Positions 6,032-6,072 of a stretch of DNA of 6,072 nucleotides are shown in pieces (position 1 is the stretch's first letter; every line of letters begins with the position of its first letter). The position numbers and the translations under genes are program-made. Under the pieces are notes generated by a model. The model was not told the DNA's origin. It ran no database searches and saw nothing but the letters and a program-made list of their open reading frames with translations. The DNA comes from Actinomycetota bacterium (GTDB lineage Bacteria > Actinomycetota > Acidimicrobiia > Acidimicrobiales > Ilumatobacteraceae): contig JAPKZT010000013.1 of the NCBI GenBank assembly GCA_026393655.1, forward strand, positions 1 through 6,072. Direction: 5' to 3'.

Positions 6032-6036
6032 AACAT
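6019..6036 (-). other. Possible five-codon leader reading frame overlapping the dioxygenase start
   Basis: An ATG at 6036 opens MLCSA and stops at TGA (6021-6019), which overlaps the in-frame ATG at 6022 of the dioxygenase as ATGA. Its ATG is closer to the G-rich GGGTGAG than the dioxygenase start is. It could serve for coupled translation of the dioxygenase from ATG 6022. A frame this short is easily accidental. Confidence 0.2.
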
Positions 6037-6047
6037 GATGTTACTCA

Positions 6048-6067
6048 CCCCCCAAAACCCCCCGCCC
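6048..6067 (-). other. G-run cluster upstream of the dioxygenase gene
   Basis: On the minus strand the leader contains G3 (6067-6065), G6 (6063-6058), a T4 spacer and G6 (6053-6048). This may support a G-quadruplex or act as a slippage-prone tract in the leader of the dioxygenase transcript. It ends about 16 bases before the GTG start. No promoter is visible before the window edge. Confidence 0.4.
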
Positions 6068-6072
6068 AACAA

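Overview
This window looks like an ordinary stretch of bacterial chromosome of moderate G+C content. It is compactly coded, with seven genes visible and short intergenic gaps. It shows no phage, transposon, CRISPR or RNA-gene signature. The mixture of a sulfonate-type ABC importer, a DUF1254/DUF1214 protein, an HSL-type esterase, a phytanoyl-CoA-dioxygenase-like oxygenase and a very small basic protein of a kind I associate with actinobacteria suggests a free-living, possibly aquatic actinobacterium. That assignment is an inference from gene content and rests on no marker gene. The right third appears somewhat richer in G+C than the left.

Layout. On the minus strand at the left, an SsuC/TauC-like permease is followed by an SsuB-like ATPase that runs off the window; their stop and start codons overlap (ATGA). 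A near-consensus sigma70 promoter reads leftward into this pair. It lies inside the beginning of the divergent plus-strand DUF1254/DUF1214 gene. That gene converges on, and overlaps by 4 bases, a minus-strand MarR-family regulator. The regulator is divergent from a plus-strand alpha/beta hydrolase with a complete Ser-Asp-His triad; the AT-rich 74-base gap between them is the natural control region. After the hydrolase comes a G-run-rich tract with strong G-quadruplex potential. On the minus strand at the right, reading leftward, are a PhyH-family dioxygenase, a hairpin plus T-run, a 48-residue basic protein with an excellent Shine-Dalgarno site, and a two-helix membrane protein with a PH-like domain.

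How the genes may work together. The importer brings in a small anion, probably an alkanesulfonate or taurine-like compound. The DUF1254 protein, the MarR regulator and the esterase form a plausible locally controlled catabolic or detoxification group, because MarR proteins usually regulate the adjacent divergent gene. The 48-residue protein and the PH-like membrane protein form a likely two-gene operon of unknown role, and this pair is the least explained part of the window. I see no convincing large novel system. The best leads are the small-protein/PH-like pair, the promoter embedded in a divergent gene, and the G-quadruplex tract.
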